Positions 50,230 through 61,793 of a DNA stretch of 64,000 nt are shown here, piece by piece. Origin of the DNA: Nectonema munidae (lineage: Eukaryota; Nematomorpha; Nectonematoida; Nectonematidae). Below the pieces are notes generated by a model, which saw only the letters and a list, made by a program, of their open reading frames with translations, had not been told where the DNA came from and made no database searches. The stretch is taken from the NCBI GenBank assembly GCA_030549495.1, contig JAUIRK010000014.1:592501-656500 (forward strand), in the 5' to 3' direction. Within the stretch, counting starts at the first letter, position 1; each line of letters starts with the position of its first letter. The position numbers and the translations under genes are program-made.

Positions 50230-52593
50230 TTTTTCCTGTCGTTTTAGTAAAACTAAAAATATTTTTAAAAATACACAAAATTAAAAAAGTAAAAATTTAG
50301 TGAAAAATATCTGAATTTTAGATTTCACCTGTCAAAGTCGATGAAAAATTGTGAGGCCTATGAAAAAAAACAATTCTTGAAGTGATTTTCTTTGTCATCT
50401 TGTATTGAAGCATTTTATATTTCTTTTAGAGAATCATTATTTTGCAAACTCATCTTTTCTTTAACTACGAATTTTATAATCGAAAGAAAAATTTATTTCC
50501 TTATTTTTAAATCAAAAAAGATCTTACAAACTATCATAAGGGAAAGATATACAAAGAAGATTGATTGGAATTTGTAAGGATGTGTCACAAATCACAATGC
50601 CATTTAGACCGCTCCATGACTACCTTTTATGTAAAATTTATCTGATTCATAGCGGGAACACACATGCAAAAAAAAGAAATTCAGTATAAGAATATATACA
50701 TGGGAAATATATTATTTGAATACAGAACCTTCATATATATTCTTTCGTCAAAAAAGCAAATTAAGTTGAAACGTTTTTAAACGATGAGAAAGGTAAATTT
50801 AAATCAGCCCTAAACAAAATCACTAGAGTTCCATACGGTATTAATTTTATATAATCGATTGTTTTGAGCGAGAGCAGGAAGCATATGATTGAAATATTTA
50901 TAAATAAAAATATGAATATTTAGTTCGTAAATGTGCATAAACTTAAGAAGTTCGGAAGAAATAAAGATTTTTAGAGAAATAAATTTATATTTGTTGAAAA
51001 AATGTTCCTACTTTTTTGAACTTGCCAATTATTACTTTCAATTTGGTTGCAAGTTACCTAACATGACTACTCAAGACTATTTGTTATCAAGTACTATATT
51101 CTTAAAAAAATGTGATTTCTAACATTTTCATTTTCAAGGTTATTGAAAATTACGAAAAATAATTTTCAAAATTTTTCAATCGTATTTAGCAAAAAGCTAT
51201 AGTGATTCATTAAAACAACTTTATATAAATGGCTAACTTCATTTAAATTAAAAAAAATGTTAACTATTTATTTTTTTTTAATATATAGAGAAATTTTTAT
51301 TTGACTATATATTTAGTATACGTTTCCCTAAAAATATTAAACTATATTGTTTATTGTTTCTCAAATTTTATTCAATTGCCTAGATTTACGGGCATGCTTA
51401 GCACAAATGCCGGCCGTCTTTGGCGGGTGTCAATTTTGTCGGACTTGAAGGTTCTAACAACACTTTAAAATTTCCCAAAAATTCAGTTACATAAAAAGAC
51501 AAAAGCTATTATCCACTATTACATTTCTAAAGTCTTTAATATTTGTATTGCATTATAAGTTTTAAGATTAACGCTGAAAATTTGTCAAAAAGAAAGATAT
51601 TAAGTATTGTTTGTAGAACTTATTAATAAATATACTTAACGGTTTAACTCAGTATAATATATGATCTAGTGGTGCTTCCGCCTCTTATAGCGCTTGTAAA
51701 ATTTCTGACCCTTCTGAGAAATAATATTTTATATTGTTATGTGCTCCCCTTCCCTCCCTTCCCTCGCTCCTCTTGTCAAAATATTTTGGGCTTTCTGGTT
51801 CACTTTCCAGGCTACGCGAGTGCTACAGTAGTTAATGGTTTCAAAATTATACTTCGAAGTAATGTCGGCAGATAGCCTAGCGTTGGAAGTATTTCATATT
51901 GATCTAGTTATCATGTGTTCTATTCCCTATCCTGATATCTATGTCTGTTCAGTTAAGAATCATTATTCTCTCATTGAATGTCATAAAAAACAATTAAAAA
52001 AAAGAAAATTAGACTGGCAAGTAAAAAAGTCTTGATTGAAAAGAATGTTTGCTCCAATTTACTCATTATCTATATCGCATCCATGCAAAGATAATCAGGA
52101 CAAATGAAAAGTCATCACTGGAGAAAGAACTAAGATAAATATATCGACACCCCAAACCTCAGTCACGTCGAAAATAAAGGGTTAAAATCAAGTATTCATT
52201 CTTCTGAATGTTATTATTAACCACTTTATTGATTGATTTCTTTTCTCCTTTTTTGGCAGTATAGAATTTAAACCAATCAATTTTATGAAACTCAAGTTAA
52301 ATAAAAGATATAGAAAAAAGTAAAAATTTTATGTATTTTTGATATCAAGCGAATTGGATTAATTTTAAAAGTAATATACTAAGCTATGTTATGAAGAGGA
52401 CTATAAGTAAGACCACAGAAAGACAAATGTATTGAAAAAATGTAAAGTTTATATAACATGTTACCATGAGTAAAATGCTTTTAGGATAAAGGTATATAAT
52501 ATATCTGCTAGAAAATTGAATGCAGTTTTACTATAATTAATTAATATCAAAATGATTTAATCGAGATTTATTTTAACCAAACTTATTTTGCAG

Positions 52594-52742
52594 AAAATCT
52601 TTCTCCTGAAGATAATCACCTTTGTGGAAACTGCTGCACTAATTTTAGTGATCTTTTGGCTTTTTTCCAACACAAGCAATTATGCAAACCTTTTAATTCC
52701 GAAAAAGACTCCTCTCTAAGTTCTTCTGAAAACAATTCCATG
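52594..52742 (+). CDS. sall: Spalt-like protein, exon 2 (C2HC finger)
   Basis: Acceptor TTATTTTGCAG at 52593 and donor ATG|GTAAAA after 52742. The exon opens with two bases that finish the split codon from exon 1 and ends in phase 0. Translation ENLSPEDNHLCGNCCTNF, then SDLLAFFQHKQLCKPF. The C-x2-C-x12-H-x3-C pattern (about residues 37-57 of the model) with the CGxCC and QHKxxC wording is the N-terminal C2HC finger specific to spalt proteins (CGRCCAEF...LHKKNC in SALL1). The acidic Ser-rich tail (KDSSLSSSENNS) has no obvious function. The finger plus the following Q/L segment is what identifies the gene. Confidence 0.85.
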
Positions 52743-53446
52743 GTAAAAGACTACATATGTATTAAAATCATAAAATTGCATAAGGGATGAAAAAGTCGTT
52801 TGTTCTCTTTAAATCTTTAGAAACGTAATTTAAGTTTTTCGAATTGTGATAAATTTATCTCCACACATTCACTCTCCTCTACGTCTCCGCAACACCTAAA
52901 AGTGACTCTTTATTCTCTATATTTAGAAAGTTTACTTTTTTTTAAATTTATTTATGTTACAGGAAAAAAGTAAACTAAAAATTTTAAGACTAACTAACAA
53001 CACATATGCTATTATTCAATTTTCAATTTCTGTCCGAAAACAAAATAAATTAGAGAGTTTAAATTTTTTTAAAACAAAACAAATATAATTTAATTTTCTG
53101 AAAAATCTAATAAAATTACATTTATTAATTAATTTACTATTCAATCTTTATTAGAAAATGGTTTTATGGCAATGTTAGTATAGTGCTTCAATTGCAATAA
53201 GTAAGTTGTAGAAAGGGGAAACACATGAATTGTAATTTTAAAAAATAATGAATGTATGTTCAAATCAAGAAAAATATCTTATTCTGATTTCTACACTTTT
53301 TCTGAATGATAAATTGTCAAGCGTGGGGTGCGGATGTGTAACTTGAAATATTCATAAATGTGTTGGCAATAACTTCCAATATTAGTAATTTGAAGTATGA
53401 TACTTGTATAATGTATATATATTAGTAAAAAGTATAATTATTTTAG

Positions 53447-53789
53447 AAATCCTCACAAAGCAATGAAAATGCACTGAAAAAATTTCTAATAAATGAAACT
53501 GTAAAGTTTTATACTTCAGATTTGGACTTTTCACTAATATCTTTACTAGATGAATTGCAATCAATAGAACCAATGTCAGAACCAATCAAATCTTTGATTG
53601 CTTTGCAATTAGTTCAACTTCAAATTCTAACTCAAATTAAAGATATCTCTTCCAATAAAAAAGATCCTGGTCTCTCTAACAGCAAATCAGAAGAATACTG
53701 TGATCATTTAAATAATAAAGCAATCAATCAAAAGAAAGTTACTCTCAAAGTGCCAATGCAAAAAGATTTCTATAGTGAAGAACAAAACG
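53447..53789 (+). CDS. sall: Spalt-like protein, exon 3 (Q/L-rich oligomerisation segment)
   Basis: Acceptor TAATTATTTTAG at 53446; in phase 0 the exon is open throughout (KSSQSNENALKKFLINET and onward) to the AACG|GTAAAT donor, ending in phase 1. The centre reads EPIKSLIALQLVQLQILTQI. It corresponds to the short Q-rich helix of SALL proteins (ALQxLQxQQIQQLQLIEQI in vertebrates), which mediates homo- and hetero-oligomer formation. Here only three or four Gln remain, so the segment is recognised by position, between the C2HC finger and the first finger pair, and by its hydrophobic spacing. The flanks are Ser-, Asn- and Lys-rich and probably disordered. Confidence 0.8.
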
Positions 53790-53999
53790 GTAAATATTTT
53801 TCATCATGGATTTGTGTATTCTAATTATCATTCGGATTGGGTGAATATAAAATTACAACATGATATTTTTTAAAAAGTAAAAAAATAGTTTCAAATATAT
53901 ATATATATATATATATCACATATATCTTCCATAACCTCAAGAGGTTGGAGACGGGAGGACAAACCCTCATAATTTTAGCTACTATCTTCCGAAGCCTAA

Positions 54000-55069
54000 A
54001 GAAGATGAAGACGTGATATAATTAGTATTAATATTATTCATTATAATCATTTACATATTACTAGAATATATATAGATTTTCTAGTGTCTTTAATTTGATA
54101 TTTATTTGTAATAAAGTTTGCTGCATGTTTCATTTGAAATAATAAAAATGGCGACTGCATAAAAATCCTTGCATTTTTGCAAAGGGATGGTAAAACCCAT
54201 TTCTAGTGATCTCAAGTTATAGTGAATTAAGGAAGTATTAGAGTGTTCAACCTCCCTTCATGAATTTGACTAAAAATAAAATTACACTAATTTCTACATA
54301 TCTAATGCATATAAGTTTTAGAGTAGGGAACTTTATTATCTCATACATTTTACTAAAAATACCTCATCTCAGAAATAAGTTGATCAAAGTAGAAGTTATA
54401 TAATTCTGAGTGTTAAAAAAGTTGGCATTAGTTTTTTAGCGATTTTGTTTTCAATAACTATATAATGTCCTTTTTGAAATTGAAACTTTTTAATTTTTTG
54501 CCTCCAGCATAAGCTATCTGCAATAAATTCACAAATATGGTACCTTCGAATGAATTTCTCTCCTTTGTCTTTAATAAATTGTCTTGGCCAACAACATTAA
54601 AAAAATGACATTATAGTGATTAATAACAAAATCGTTGAAAAACTAATGAAAATACATTAAGAATAATAAAAATATACATTATATGTTTTGGTCTGCATAT
54701 ATACTAGAAAAATGATCAAAAAGCTTTAAGATTTAAGATCAAATTATGAATACTATTCACATTTTTTAAACTTTTTTGTAAAGTAGACTCGTAATCTTTA
54801 AAACTGAGATTTGATTCCTACTAAAGGAGAGTTTTTTGAAAAGTTTTATTCTATTTGAAACACATAGTATTGATGAATTGAATTGCATTAGATGCTTCAT
54901 AAGCGCTAGTCTTTCATTTGCTGAAGAGTCATTGGTTTGAAATAAAAAGATAAATTTATTAAATAATCATTTAATTTAAATAGTTTATTTAAATAAATTT
55001 GTTTGAAACTTTACTCGTTTTGTCTACTAAAAAAATAAATACTTCTTTCTAAGTTAAGTTTTATTTTAG
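54000..55069 (+). other. Part of intron 3 of the spalt-like gene
   Basis: Intron 3 spans 53790-55069. It holds an (AT)n run at 53898-53917 and a GC-richer patch at 53930-54020 with the paired words TATCTTCCATAACCTCAAGA and TATCTTCCGAAGCCTAAAGA, a degenerate direct repeat about 65 bp apart. Nothing else recognised. Confidence 0.5.
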
Positions 55070-55233
55070 ACAAGTTAATTAGTGAACGGCCAAGCTTCTT
55101 TCAGTGCAATTTTTGTGGAAGAAAAATGGGAAGTGAGGTGGCTTTAAGATCTCACATTCAATCGCATGCACAAGAAAATCCGTTTTCTTGCTTCATATGC
55201 TCAGCATGTTTCTCTACTAAACGAAATCTAAAA
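55070..55233 (+). CDS. sall: Spalt-like protein, exon 4 (first C2H2 finger pair)
   Basis: Acceptor TTTTATTTTAG at 55069. AC plus the G from exon 3 makes Asp, so the phase fits. The exon encodes FFQCNFCGRKMGSEVAL, then RSHIQSH (finger 1), the linker AQENPF, and SCFICSACFSTKRNLK (finger 2). It stops at LK|GTAAAT in phase 0, one codon before the His pair supplied by exon 5. The C-x2-C-x12-H-x3-H spacing is kept in both fingers. FSTKxNLKVH is the spalt signature of the second finger in each pair. The linker AQENPF replaces the family's TGERPF, and Lys replaces a usual Val/Ser after the GR pair, so the finger pair is clearly divergent. It is expected to bind AT-rich DNA in the nucleus. Confidence 0.9.
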
Positions 55234-56913
55234 GTAAATATACCTTAATATATAATATTTCAATATATATCGTAATCACTTGCAAGTTGATTTGAACACA
55301 AAATGTTTAGTTGTAGGAATCTTTAGTTAAGCGCTAAAAGTTCCTAATTGTATATTTTGACAAAACATCAACAAAAATTCCAAAATCTATTTACTCTTCC
55401 AGCTTTTTATCCATAAGATTTTAGATAGGCGAAAATTTTTATTTGAATCAAGTGTTTTAAATCAAATAAGCATGATTATAATCACTATCATTATTCTCAT
55501 CTTTAAAACTATAGTTTTAGAACTTCATATGCAAGCTAACAATTGTGTCGCTATTATTTTTAGTCGTATGCTGTTCTAAAAATTTTTTTTTTATTTTTTC
55601 TTTTTATTTTATTTACAAGTTCCTTTTTCATTATATATTTTGCTTTGATTTATTTGTCTCTTAGAAATATTTATCCAATCTAAATGCTTTGTAAGAAGAT
55701 GTTTAATTAGAAGATTTATTTGAAAAATGAAAAGAGATTGTAATAAAATATGAAAAAATGTGACATACGTAGCAGAAATATATTTTTTTTTAAAAACAAT
55801 AAATACATTAATGGATTAGAGGTAAACAAAATATATCTATATATTTAACAATTGTTATGCAATGAGATTTAAATAGAAATAAACAAAAAAAAATCTAAAT
55901 CTCTTTTATCTAAATCAAATGCAATAACAAAATTAAATGGTTAAATTTTAACTGATTCTATCAAATTGTAGTTAAAATTTTTAACAATTTTTACAAAATT
56001 CTATTTGTATATATCATTTAGTAATTAACTATAAAATAAAATTTAACTAATAAATTCTAACTTATTTGGCATCAAGATGATCTTGTAAGGTATATAAAAA
56101 TCAAAAAGATTTTCTTCGACTCTGACAATACCTAGGCAACGAATTTTTAAAAAAAATAAATCGCAAGCCATGGTTCCATTCTATTAGTTTACTTAATGTT
56201 TGACTACTTTATTTTGATTGCTGATGCAATAAAATATTTCTACAGTATATCCTCCCATATCTGAACGGTATAGAACCTAATATCGCGATAGCTTGGCAAA
56301 GCCTATAAAAGAGACAACTTCGTTTACTTTTTATATAAAAATGTGGTTTTAAATTTGAAGGTTTAAATTTCTGTGTGAATCATATCGATTAATTTCTGTG
56401 TAGGTACTAAATCGATGTTAAAGAAGTCGAAATTAGTGTTTTAAGGTTCTGTCATCATCAAGATGTACTTTTGAGAAATTGAATATTTTTCTTTTTGCTT
56501 TCTAAAAAAAATTCATTATAAGTTGCGTGCAATAAATTCAGAAGTAGGTACATAGGAATTAATTTCTTGTTTTAACTAATTGCAGCAGAAGGAGCCAAGA
56601 AAAATGAAAACCTCCAATTTCTCAAAATGTCATTAAGTTCTTGATGATAACAAATTCTGGATGGTTTTGAATGCTGTGAGCGAAACAAATAAACCACGCG
56701 CAGAGTTAAGTGAAGAAGAATATGTATAGAAGAGTGTGTACAGCGCTAGTCAGCTATGGCAGCATTTGAAACATGCATTACTTGATTTAGTCACCAGAAC
56801 GAGTTTACCGCAAGTGGATTTCAATTTTTCTTCTTAATGAAACAACTTGGTGCTAAGAAACCCTTAAATACTTTGAAGCAAAAGAATATCAACGAATTTT
56901 TCCATGAAGCTAC

Positions 56914-57043
56914 TTAACCCTTTGAGGACCAGTGGGTCACCAATGACCCAAGAAATGAAAATCGTCTGCTTTGAATATATAAAATTCCATTGAAAAAGAA
57001 AGCAGATGAATCCTCTTCAAAATATTGGTCCTCAAAGGGTTAA
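56914..57043. repeat. TTAA MITE, GGGTCA palindrome (left of a back-to-back pair)
   Basis: 130 bp. Left end TTAACCCTTTGAGGACCAG, then the palindrome TGGGTCACCAATGACCCA (56933-56950); right end, inverted, TTAACCCTTTGAGGACCAAT. The interior has inverted GCAGACGATTTTC and GCAGATGAATCC. Its right TTAA (57040-57043) is also the left TTAA of the next MITE. Confidence 0.85.
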
Positions 57044-57171
57044 CCCATTAAGTCCCAATGCTCCCATTTGGGAACATAAATATTTTTATCTTCGTCTGCT
57101 TCTTTCAATGACTTTGAATATAAATCGTCTGCGTTTTTTTAGATATCGTCTGATTTCTATGGTTGGGTTAA
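57040..57171. repeat. TTAA MITE, TCCCA palindrome (right of the pair)
   Basis: 132 bp. Left end TTAACCCATTAAGTCCCAATG, then the palindrome TCCCATTTGGGA (57062-57073); right end, inverted, TTAACCCAACCATAG. The interior has three inverted GCAGACGAT-type words, including the GCAGACGATTTATATTC and CAGACGATATCT words also found in the 20.0-kb copy. It shares one TTAA with its neighbour, so one element inserted exactly at the end of the other. Confidence 0.85.
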
Positions 57172-58055
57172 TATTTTTATTGTGTTGTGATATGAGAAGA
57201 TATACTGTATATGATGAAATTGGATAGATATTTTATATATTTCCAGTTTTAAACTTTTAATTCACACTCTGAAGGTGAAGAATTTTTATGAAAGGACAAT
57301 TTTATTCGGTAAAATGTGTTTTCCCCTACTCAACTTTTTTTCAATAAATTAACGGATATTTATATGGCTTTAGTTTGAGAAGAACATGTGTTTTTGAAAT
57401 CTTTCGACTACACTATACTCGACCCCAAAGTTGAAACCTTGACGTTTTTTTTATAGATTATTCAGTAACATTTTTAAGAATCAACTTTTATACAAGTATG
57501 AAAAAGTTTAAAGTAACATTTTTAACACACACTTTTTTTAAAATCTCAATATTCTAAAAGTTTAGTATCTTTTAAATTATGTCCATTACAATTAATATTT
57601 TAAAAGGATAAATAATGATAGTTATTCCATATTTGTTTAAATTATTTTTTCAATCAGAATGCTATTTTTATGATGATTCTCCTAACCATCTATACTTTTA
57701 TTTATTTTATGTGCATATAAGGTGACTCCTATATATGATTCTTACTCTTAGTTTTGTCTGTATTTTATCATCATCTCTACCCGCACAGTTTGTTCAAGAT
57801 CGGTTCTGGCTATTGAACCATTTTTAGTTGCACTTTGTGTGTCTGAATCGCCTTGAGAACTGCAAATTACTTGCAAAACAAAATTGAGAATTTGACCCTG
57901 AATCAAGTAGTAACACACACTTTGCTTTTGAACAAAATGTTCTTTTTCTATGTCTATTCGGTTTTTAATAAGAACTGGTGAAAACCGATTTTTTCACAGC
58001 TTAATTTATTCAACTTCTTTTTAATGCCACACATTATGTTTTGATGATTTTATAG

Positions 58056-58308
58056 GTTCATCTTAGTAAGCATGAAGAAGCTGACGTGAAGGATTTAGCT
58101 TCTCACTCTTCCAAAATCCAACTTAACCGGTCCTCATCCCTCCCTCTCTATCCCGCAGATGCCAGTATTCTTAATTTTTACCAACATTCCACAAATTTGT
58201 CTTCATTTCCTTCTTCTTCTGCTTTTTCCCGTGCTCCGAATTCTCCCGTCTCCAGCTCTGAAAATTTAATTGTAGATGAAGGCATGTCAAACTGTCAAAT
58301 AAAAATAA
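58056..58308 (+). CDS. sall: Spalt-like protein, exon 5 (end of finger 2, Ser/Pro-rich linker)
   Basis: Acceptor GATTTTATAG at 58055. In phase 0 it starts VHLSKHEEADVKD. The two His complete the C2H2 finger begun in exon 4 (FSTKRNLK|VHLSKH), a junction that confirms both exons. The rest, about 75 residues, is Ser/Pro-rich (SSLPLYPADASILNFYQH, SFPSSSAFSRAPNSPVSSSE) and probably disordered, as between finger pairs in SALL proteins. I end the exon at ATAA|GTAATT (phase 1); without splicing, the frame would stop at 58338. The phase-1 end agrees with exon 6. Confidence 0.8.
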
Positions 58309-61300
58309 GTAATTACTATTTCACTGGACTTCTTTAACAATTTATTTTCAATAATGGCTGTTCATTTTACCAGACTCTATATTGATAGACATAGATAAGA
58401 AGATTTCATTGCCAACTATTACTTTAATGAAAGTTTTTTAATAAATATATATTTTTTGATCTTATCACCCATTTCAGAAAATTGATAAACAAATTATATT
58501 TGTGAAATTTATTAGGGTAATTTAAAAAAAGATAAATACATTCTGACTATCCTTTTGACAAAAGACTTTATTTAAAGGAAATAGAATTATGAATGAACGT
58601 GAAAACCCTCTTCTTTCTTTTTCCATACCCTTTATAATATTTGTTAAAGAACAACTTTCAATCCAATTATATTTGATAAATATAGATTTGCTGATGTTAT
58701 CGCCCATTTTGTACAATTGATAGACAAATAAAAATTGTAAAATGGTTCACTCATAATTTTTTCCTTTGAAGAAGACTCTTTCTCACCGAAACAATAATTA
58801 TGATATATTTATCTTTTTTAGAATCAAATTTTACATAGTGCTTGATTTACCCTCAATTTTTTATTTCCTAACCCATTTATTTTCATCTTCTTTTATTTAA
58901 TATTTTGATCTACTAGACAAATGTAGTCTAAAGATACTTCTTTTATCATTCAGGGGTGGAAAGTGAGATGTGGCGTGGAAAAATATAGTCAAAAACATAT
59001 ATTTTTCAAGAAAATTTTGAGTTTATCTGTAGAGACATGTCCAAACTGTCACTGTAGTTAGGACTCGGAGTGTTAAATAGGCTAACCGTTGTACAAGGGT
59101 CAAGCATAAGAGACTCATAAATTGTCTTAAACTGGAACCAAATGACCAGCAAAATATAATTTCCCTTTATGCTATACCGCCCTCAACTATCTTTTTTTTA
59201 ACATTTTGTAAAATATTTTGCTGGTGAATTATGCGTTTGTCATAAAACTCATATATAAGAATTATTATAGAATAATTGGAAGAATTCCGTTAAAAAATAT
59301 TTAAACTTAATCTCTAAAAATTCAGCAAAATTTAATTCGTGTAATCAAAAAAGTTTACAATTTTTTTTCCGATTTTCGCAAATTTTATAGAAATATTACA
59401 ATATCACTTGAATTGATTCAAAATTTGCTTACTTGGACAGCTAAATTTTCAGTGATTCACTAATTTATTTTGGATTATAGTTTCCCGATTAATGAGTTAA
59501 ACAATGAAAGAGGGTAAAGAATTTTCTGTCTAATTTGCCACAAACTAATGGAAGTTTCAGGAGCCAAATGCAATAAAAGAAGCCATACAAGTAAAAATAT
59601 CTTCTTTTAAGTGTCTTAACTAAAATTAGTAGTGTATGGCTTCTGTGCTAAATTATGTCTGGTTTGACTAAATTATCATCACGATCAAATTGATAATGAT
59701 TGATTTTCTAAATAGAACTAAATTTATTTGGTCAATAAAAATGTACCTGACAGGCTAGCAACAGATGGATAGTAGACGCAATTTATACATATACTGTCAA
59801 AAATTAATATTGTAATCAAATCCGGCTTTATCATTTTGTTGTTTTGAAAAATATATGTTAAAATTTTGGAAAAAATATTTTGTCTTTAAATTAGTTCTGA
59901 AGAAATTATATATATCGGATGGATGAAATCTTTTGGATGAATTAAAATATAAAAATCCCAATATTAAATGTATTAATACATTTAACAAAAATGTTTGCAT
60001 ATGAAATTTTATATATTTGACATTTAATGAGAAGTTTTATTAATTTATATAAAAAAATAAATTACACCAAAAGCTTTGCAACCAATTATTTAGTGAGTTC
60101 GAGCGAAAACTTTCTGAAACCTCCTCCCTGCCCCACTCTTGATACTGATGTCTAAAAAGCAGCCCGTTACGATTAGTGCTCCCGTATTGACATGAAGCCT
60201 CATAACGCACCTATATTGGTGTTTAGGTTATACGCTTTTTTAAATCTCTATCTAAAAAATCTCTAAGATAGAATATTTTAAATTTGTTATCTTACAAAAT
60301 CGTTGATTTAAAAAGCCACATGTAGTATAAAGCAGAACTCGATTAAGTCTGACACAGCTTGGTTAAAGCCATTTTGTATTACTCAGAAAAGTTCTCTACA
60401 TAAAATTTATTTTTGTGGATACTTGTGTGATAATCAAATATTTTTTTCCAAGTATAAATATTAGGGCGCTTATTTTTTGAGATCAGAAAATAAACTTAAA
60501 AATACTTTATTGAAAAGAAGTAAACAAAAATGGGACCTTTAATCTCCTTGTTTGAATTTTGAATGTCTTCTATAAATTTAATTTTGCTACCATATTTGAT
60601 ATTGCAGGAAAGGATTACTCTGTTAACTTTAATTTTATTTATTTTCTCCTTGATAGTTGGATTTTTCAAAATCTTTTGATAATTTAAAGGAATAAATTAA
60701 TTACTATATAACAATGCTCTTTTGATAAGTTCAAACATATTTTCCTTTTAATAATAATTGATAGGGTATCTAAAATTTATTTCCATCCAACTCTTTATAA
60801 TGATGAACAGAGAACTCCCATTTTACCCAGATTAAAAGGTTTTTCTCGTCATAATATTCATCTATCTATAAAAGAACAACTATAGGTGCTTTTTCTAAAT
60901 GTGTTTAAATCTTCGTTTTGCTTTTATTTTAACAATCTATATACCATTATATTTATTAAAGGAGATCAAGGATGTGACTTTTTGCCAAAACACCTTTTAA
61001 TCCTTCGATCTTCTAGTACTTTTTAAAATTTTCACTACATTCATAAAATTTTGTTTTTATTAATATCATTACATATGAAAAAATAAAAATATATCAAATC
61101 TTAAAACATATTCTATTTTGAAATACCATTTAATCCTACGAAATCCTTCAAAATCTTGTAATTTTCAAAAGTTAAATTAGATTTTTTTGATATGTAAAAA
61201 TAAAATGATAAATTTTATTACTAAGAAGTTTTCGGGGGCTATGTAAGATTAGAAAAGATAAATTATACTAAAATATTGAAAATTAGAAGATTCTAAAAGA

Positions 61301-61632
61301 TAAAATATGATAATTTTTTTTTGAAATTTAATGATTTTAAAAGAAGAAATATGATAAAAAAAAATGTAAATTTCATTATAGAATTTTAAATTTTTCATAA
61401 ATAAAACTATTAATTAAAATAAATTTTTATCAAGTTAGTAAAAGTTTTAAAACTACGGGAAAACTATTAATGAAAACAAATTTTCAAGAATTTAGTAAAC
61501 ATTTTTGAAAAGTATTTTAGTTAATTTTGGGAGATTAAGATAAGAAATCACAAAATCTATATTTAAAATATTTCAAAGATAAATCAAATATAGATGAATC
61601 TTGTCTAATTTTATTTAAAAAACTTATTTTAG
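58309..61632 (+). other. Intron 5 of the spalt-like gene
   Basis: 3.3 kb, AT-rich. It holds one possible 30-nt phase-compatible microexon (59562-59591), preceded by GGAAGTTTCAG and followed by CAA|GTAAAA, which would add about ten basic residues (RAKCNKRSHT); there is no further support. Otherwise there is nothing I can name. Confidence 0.5.
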
Positions 61633-61793
61633 ACAAAAAAGTGGAAAAAAGCTCGAAAAATAAAGAAGGAAACAAAGCAGAAGGAAATGTAGAAAATATT
61701 CTTGGAATAAGTAGGGACTTCATCTATGGAGCTTATAGCTTGCCGAATAGTCTTGAACGAAGAAGGAATGTGGAGAAGCATTTTTACTGCAAA
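61633..61793 (+). CDS. sall: Spalt-like protein, exon 6 (basic linker, start of a finger)
   Basis: Acceptor AACTTATTTTAG at 61632. AC joined to the A left by exon 5 gives Asn, and the frame stays open: KKVEKSSKNKEGNKAEG, VENILGISRDFIYGAYSLP, NSLERRRNVEKHFYCK, then the donor AAA|GTATCT in phase 0. The FYCK end supplies the first Cys of a C2H2 finger whose other ligands lie on exon 7. The Lys/Glu-rich start could serve in nuclear import. No database-type motif other than the finger start is seen; membership in the gene rests on phase and on the finger rebuilt by splicing. Confidence 0.75.

Larger units (their letters stand above)
47555..50360. repeat. Unnamed dispersed repeat, copy split by piggyBac
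   Basis: Left part 47555-47837 (AATTCGTCTTTTTCATTT, TACAAGTAAGATTCTTATTG, CAAATTTCAAAACAC). Right part 50230-50360 (AAAATATCTGAATTTTAG, ATTTCACCTGTCAAAGTCGA). Together they match the uninterrupted copy at 45745-46110, which serves as an empty-site reference. Confidence 0.7.
31927..52593 (+). other. Intron 1 of the spalt-like gene (about 20.7 kb)
   Basis: GT at 31927, AG at 52592-52593 after a TTATTTTGC tract. It holds TTAA MITEs (32.2, 32.8 kb), a SINE (33.4 kb), a hAT hairpin MITE (37.7 kb), two piggyBac elements (40.8 and 47.8 kb), a GAT-rich microsatellite (43.95 kb), a hAT MITE (44.8 kb) and two copies of an unnamed dispersed repeat. The rest (for example 33.5-37.6, 38.2-40.7, 43.0-43.9, 46.1-47.5 and 50.4-52.5 kb) is AT-rich with nothing I can name. 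Long early introns of developmental transcription-factor genes often hold enhancers; none can be pinpointed here. Confidence 0.65.
55234..58055 (+). other. Intron 4 of the spalt-like gene
   Basis: 2.8 kb of AT-rich DNA with two TTAA MITEs (56.9 and 57.0 kb). At 56640-56880 a coding-like stretch of unknown origin reads VLNAVSETNKPRAELSEEEY, then an in-frame stop, then SASQLWQHLKHALLDLV, without splice sites of the host gene's phase. The last may be a retro-copy or TE remnant. The remainder holds nothing I recognise. Confidence 0.55.
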
